Shown here piece after piece: positions 7,071-8,292 of a stretch of DNA of 8,292 nt. This DNA comes from Thermoflexales bacterium (lineage in GTDB: Bacteria > Chloroflexota > Anaerolineae > Fen-1058). Position 1 is the first letter of the stretch. Each line of letters starts with the position of its first letter. The notes beneath the pieces were generated by a model, which was not told where the DNA came from, ran no database searches, and saw only the letters and a list, made by a program, of their open reading frames with translations. The position numbers and the translations under genes are program-made. The stretch is from assembly GCA_017882055.1 (NCBI GenBank), contig JADGQE010000170.1, positions 1 to 8,292 on the forward strand. The letters run 5' to 3'.

Positions 7071-7106
7071 GGCTGATTCAGTGATCAGCCGAGAGGAGTA
7101 ACTGAA
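7071..7106 (+). promoter_or_regulatory. Palindrome and ribosome binding site upstream of the antitoxin (candidate autoregulatory operator)
   Basis: GGCTGAT (7071-7077) and ATCAGCC (7084-7090) form a perfect 7-bp inverted repeat. The overlapping pair TTCAGT (7077-7082) and ACTGAA (7101-7106) encloses the GAGGAG ribosome binding site (7093-7098), 9 nt before the ATG at 7108. Antitoxins often repress their own operon through palindromes in this position, and the two foldings are mutually exclusive, so the site could act at DNA or RNA level. No convincing promoter was found in the spacer. Confidence 0.5.
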
Positions 7107-7107
7107 T

Positions 7108-7365
7108 ATGAGCGCAACAAATGTTTTGGAAGTTCCGCAGGATGTTTTGGATTCGGCGCGCTTGACCGTATCAGCCTTGAAGGTGGAGATCGCCGTTTAC
7201 CTGTACGAGCAGGGGCGACTTTCCATTGGCAAGGCGCGCGAGCTGGCAGAGATGTCATTATGGGAATTTCGCCAATTGCTTGCCTCTCGCCGCATTTCAC
7301 CACATTACGATGAGGCCGATTTGTCGGAAGACATCGCAACACTGCGCGAACTGGGGCGACTATGA
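7108..7365 (+). CDS. UPF0175 family antitoxin
   Basis: This 85-residue protein is the first gene of a type II toxin-antitoxin pair. The UPF0175 pattern is clear: an N-terminal segment around residues 20-36 (LTVSALKVEIAVYLYEQ), then a helix-turn-helix-like stretch LSIGKARELAEMSLWEF (38-54), then LLASRRISPHYDEADLSEDIATLREL (57-82), where the HYD and the acidic DLxEDxATL ending are typical. Such proteins are expected to bind and neutralise the neighbouring PIN-like toxin and often to bind their own operator; the palindrome just upstream is a candidate site. It has a good GAGGAG ribosome binding site, and its stop codon overlaps the toxin start by 4 nt (ATGA), so the two are translated together. 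Length is normal and nothing looks damaged. Whether it has its own promoter or is read from recA cannot be decided here. Confidence 0.9.
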   Translation: MSATNVLEVPQDVLDSARLTVSALKVEIAVYLYEQGRLSIGKARELAEMSLWEFRQLLASRRISPHYDEADLSEDIATLRELGRL

Positions 7366-7895
7366 TTGTTGTCAGTGATACGTCGCCATTAACCAATCTC
7401 GCTGCCATCGGCCAGTTTGATCTTTTGCACCAGTTGTACGCCGAAGTGCGCATTGCTGATGGGGTATGGGATGAGCTAAATGCCAATGGCAAACGTTGGC
7501 CGGGCAGTGATAACGTCGCAGCTGTCAGCTGGGTCCGGCGCCATGCCGTTCAAAACCGCTGGTTGGTCATTGCGCTGCAGCGCGATCTGGATCGTGGCGA
7601 AGCCGAAAGCATAGCGTTGGCTCTGGAACTGGGCGCCGATCTGGTCGTGATGGACGAGAAAGAAGGCCGTCACGCGGCTCAGCGCTTGGGGCTCAAGGTG
7701 ATCGGCGTACTGGGTATTTTACTAGAGGCGAAATCGAAAGGCGCGATCGATCGCGTGCGGCCATTCTTGGATGCTCTGCGCCAGACGGCCGGCTTTTATC
7801 TGAGCGAATCTCTGTACCAGGCGGTTTTGACATTGGCAAGTGAAAATGGCACAGCAGTTGAGGTCGAGTTGGATAAAGCGGAAGACGAAGAGTAG
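7362..7895 (+). CDS. DUF3368 PIN-like toxin with a RecA-like C-terminal tail
   Basis: This 177-residue protein is the likely toxin partner of the UPF0175 antitoxin. It starts with VVSDTSPL (3-10), the DUF3368/PIN opening with catalytic-type D6, followed by TNLAAIGQFDLL. The other acidic residues of a PIN-type metal site appear in LDRGEAESIALALE (76-89; E80, E82) and ADLVVMDEKEGR (92-103; D98). The conserved ending RVRPFLDALRQTAGFYLSESLYQAVL spans 131-156. PIN-domain toxins are Mg/Mn-dependent RNases, so RNA cleavage is the expected activity, though DUF3368 itself is poorly tested. The family usually stops shortly after the YQAVL-type helix. Here about 15 further residues (162-177) align with the RecA C-terminus, ending in an identical DKAEDEE, and the DNA identity runs past the stop codon. 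The tail therefore looks acquired by recombination and not native. The rest appears intact. Confidence 0.88.
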   Translation: MIVVSDTSPLTNLAAIGQFDLLHQLYAEVRIADGVWDELNANGKRWPGSDNVAAVSWVRRHAVQNRWLVIALQRDLDRGEAESIALALELGADLVVMDEKEGRHAAQRLGLKVIGVLGILLEAKSKGAIDRVRPFLDALRQTAGFYLSESLYQAVLTLASENGTAVEVELDKAEDEE

Positions 7896-7902
7896 GAATT
7901 TC
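7862..7902 (+). repeat. Direct repeat, copy 2: 3' end of the toxin gene
   Basis: This is the second copy of the recA-end repeat, 911 bp downstream of the first and in the same orientation. It supplies the toxin's last codons and its TAG stop. After GAATTT this copy carries seven extra bases (CCGATTT) before a CTGA that also follows the first copy, so homology may continue slightly beyond the 41-bp block. Confidence 0.95.
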
Positions 7903-7920
7903 CGATTTCTGATTCTCGAT

Positions 7921-7953
7921 CGTCATTGCGAGACGTGCAGCGTCGAAGCAATC
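7921..7953. repeat. Dispersed palindromic repeat of the GTCATTGCGAG...GAAGCAATC type
   Basis: The segment begins CGTCATTGCGAG and ends CGTCGAAGCAATC, with outer arms ATTGC/GCAAT and inner ACG/CGT pairing imperfectly around TGCAG. I recognise this as the consensus of a short interspersed repeat seen in many bacterial genomes, including Chloroflexota. Only one copy lies in this window, so its repeated nature rests on memory of other genomes. Confidence 0.6.
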
Positions 7954-7981
7954 TTCTCTTTCATCAATGCGGGTGGATGGC

Positions 7982-8248
7982 ATGGCACTTGAATCCGTCG
8001 GCGCATGGCTGTGGGATAAATACGGCAAGGATATTGCCAGCACATTGGCGGGCAAAGCCAAAGAACAGTGGGCGCGCTTTGAGTGGACCCAATCGGCTGA
8101 AAAATACCGGCAGCGGATGAAGGACCTGTATTCCACGACCCGTATGCTGGGCAAGCCTGAATCCGTGTCTTTGGAAGGCATCTTTACCGATGTGCAGCAA
8201 TTCCCGGTTTGGCAATTTCACAGGGACAGCCTCCCACTTTATGCCTGA
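7982..8248 (+). pseudogene. Probable truncated N-terminus of a NACHT-type STAND NTPase
   Basis: The frame gives 88 residues from the ATG at 7982, which has only a weak GGGTGG site upstream; an in-frame ATG at 7967 is less likely. WDKYGKDIASTLAGKAKEQW (11-30), FEWTQSAEKYRQRMKDLYST (33-52), RMLGKPESVSLEGIFTDV (54-71) closely resemble, from memory, the region that precedes the NACHT ATPase domain in STAND NTPases of Chloroflexota and Cyanobacteria. These proteins act as nucleotide-switched sensors, some in anti-phage defence. In intact members FTDV continues into a linker and the P-loop. Here the sequence changes character right after V71 and stops 17 residues later, with no Walker motif. The break lies next to a 9-bp inverted repeat, so an insertion or deletion is likely. 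A short independent protein is possible but less likely. Confidence 0.5.
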
Positions 8249-8254
8249 AATTGC
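8212..8254. repeat. 9-bp inverted repeat at the broken end of the NACHT-like gene
   Basis: GCAATTTCA (8212-8220) and TGAAATTGC (8246-8254) are exact reverse complements separated by 25 nt. They sit where the NACHT-like homology ends. They could be the stem of a transcription structure or part of the end of a mobile element that continues beyond the window; the sequence from here to 8292 shows no gene. Confidence 0.5.
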
Positions 8255-8292
8255 TACGTGATTCCCACTTCTGAGCTTCATTTGGCAAATTT

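Noticed and set aside
7085..7492. Open frame on the minus strand across the antitoxin gene
   Set aside because: It is a shadow of two well-recognised, coupled plus-strand genes and shows no family motif.
7693..8281. Minus-strand open frames across the toxin end and the NACHT-like fragment
   Set aside because: They run through the direct repeat and the dispersed repeat in the wrong direction and contain no recognisable domain.
1..8292. CRISPR array, tRNA or rRNA gene
   Set aside because: No regularly spaced repeats, no cloverleaf with a CCA-type acceptor region and no rRNA-like stretch were seen.

Overview
The window looks like a chromosomal segment of an uncultured or environmental bacterium, most plausibly a member of the Chloroflexota. 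The pointers are indirect: a cluster of multi-pass GT-C type membrane proteins, one with a secreted C-terminal beta-rich domain of a kind I associate with that phylum; a DUF2079 protein; a UPF0175/DUF3368 toxin-antitoxin pair; dispersed short repeats of the GTCATTGCGAG...GAAGCAATC type; and moderately GC-rich DNA in which the hexamer CGATCG is strongly over-represented. No 16S rRNA or other decisive marker is present, so the phylum is an inference.

Left part (1-5741, minus strand). Four genes read leftwards with 6 nt or less between them, or overlapping: a double-domain GNAT acetyltransferase, a DUF2079 membrane protein, a 659-residue GT-C-like membrane protein with a large extracytoplasmic C-terminal part, and a GT87/DUF2029-like membrane glycosyltransferase that runs off the left edge. 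They look like one operon. A good sigma70-type promoter sits so close to the GNAT start codon that the first message is predicted to be leaderless. The likely theme is extracytoplasmic transfer of lipid-linked sugars (cell-surface glycosylation); the acetyltransferase's substrate is unknown.

Middle (5742-6984). A divergent promoter faces recA on the plus strand. The recA leader carries a perfect 15-bp inverted repeat whose arms are themselves near-palindromes, followed by a clean AAGGAG ribosome binding site. RecA is complete, with all expected motifs and a short acidic tail.

Right part (6985-8292). After a very structured 120-nt spacer comes a translationally coupled toxin-antitoxin pair (UPF0175 antitoxin, DUF3368 PIN-like toxin). 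The striking point is that the last codons of recA, its stop codon and the following bases are repeated almost exactly (40 of 41 bases) at the end of the toxin gene, so the two-gene module is bracketed by direct repeats and the toxin ends in a RecA-like acidic tail. This looks like the footprint of a cassette inserted at, or copied next to, the 3' end of recA. Beyond it lie a dispersed palindromic repeat and what appears to be the decapitated N-terminus of a NACHT-type STAND NTPase, which breaks off about 70 residues in, next to an inverted repeat.
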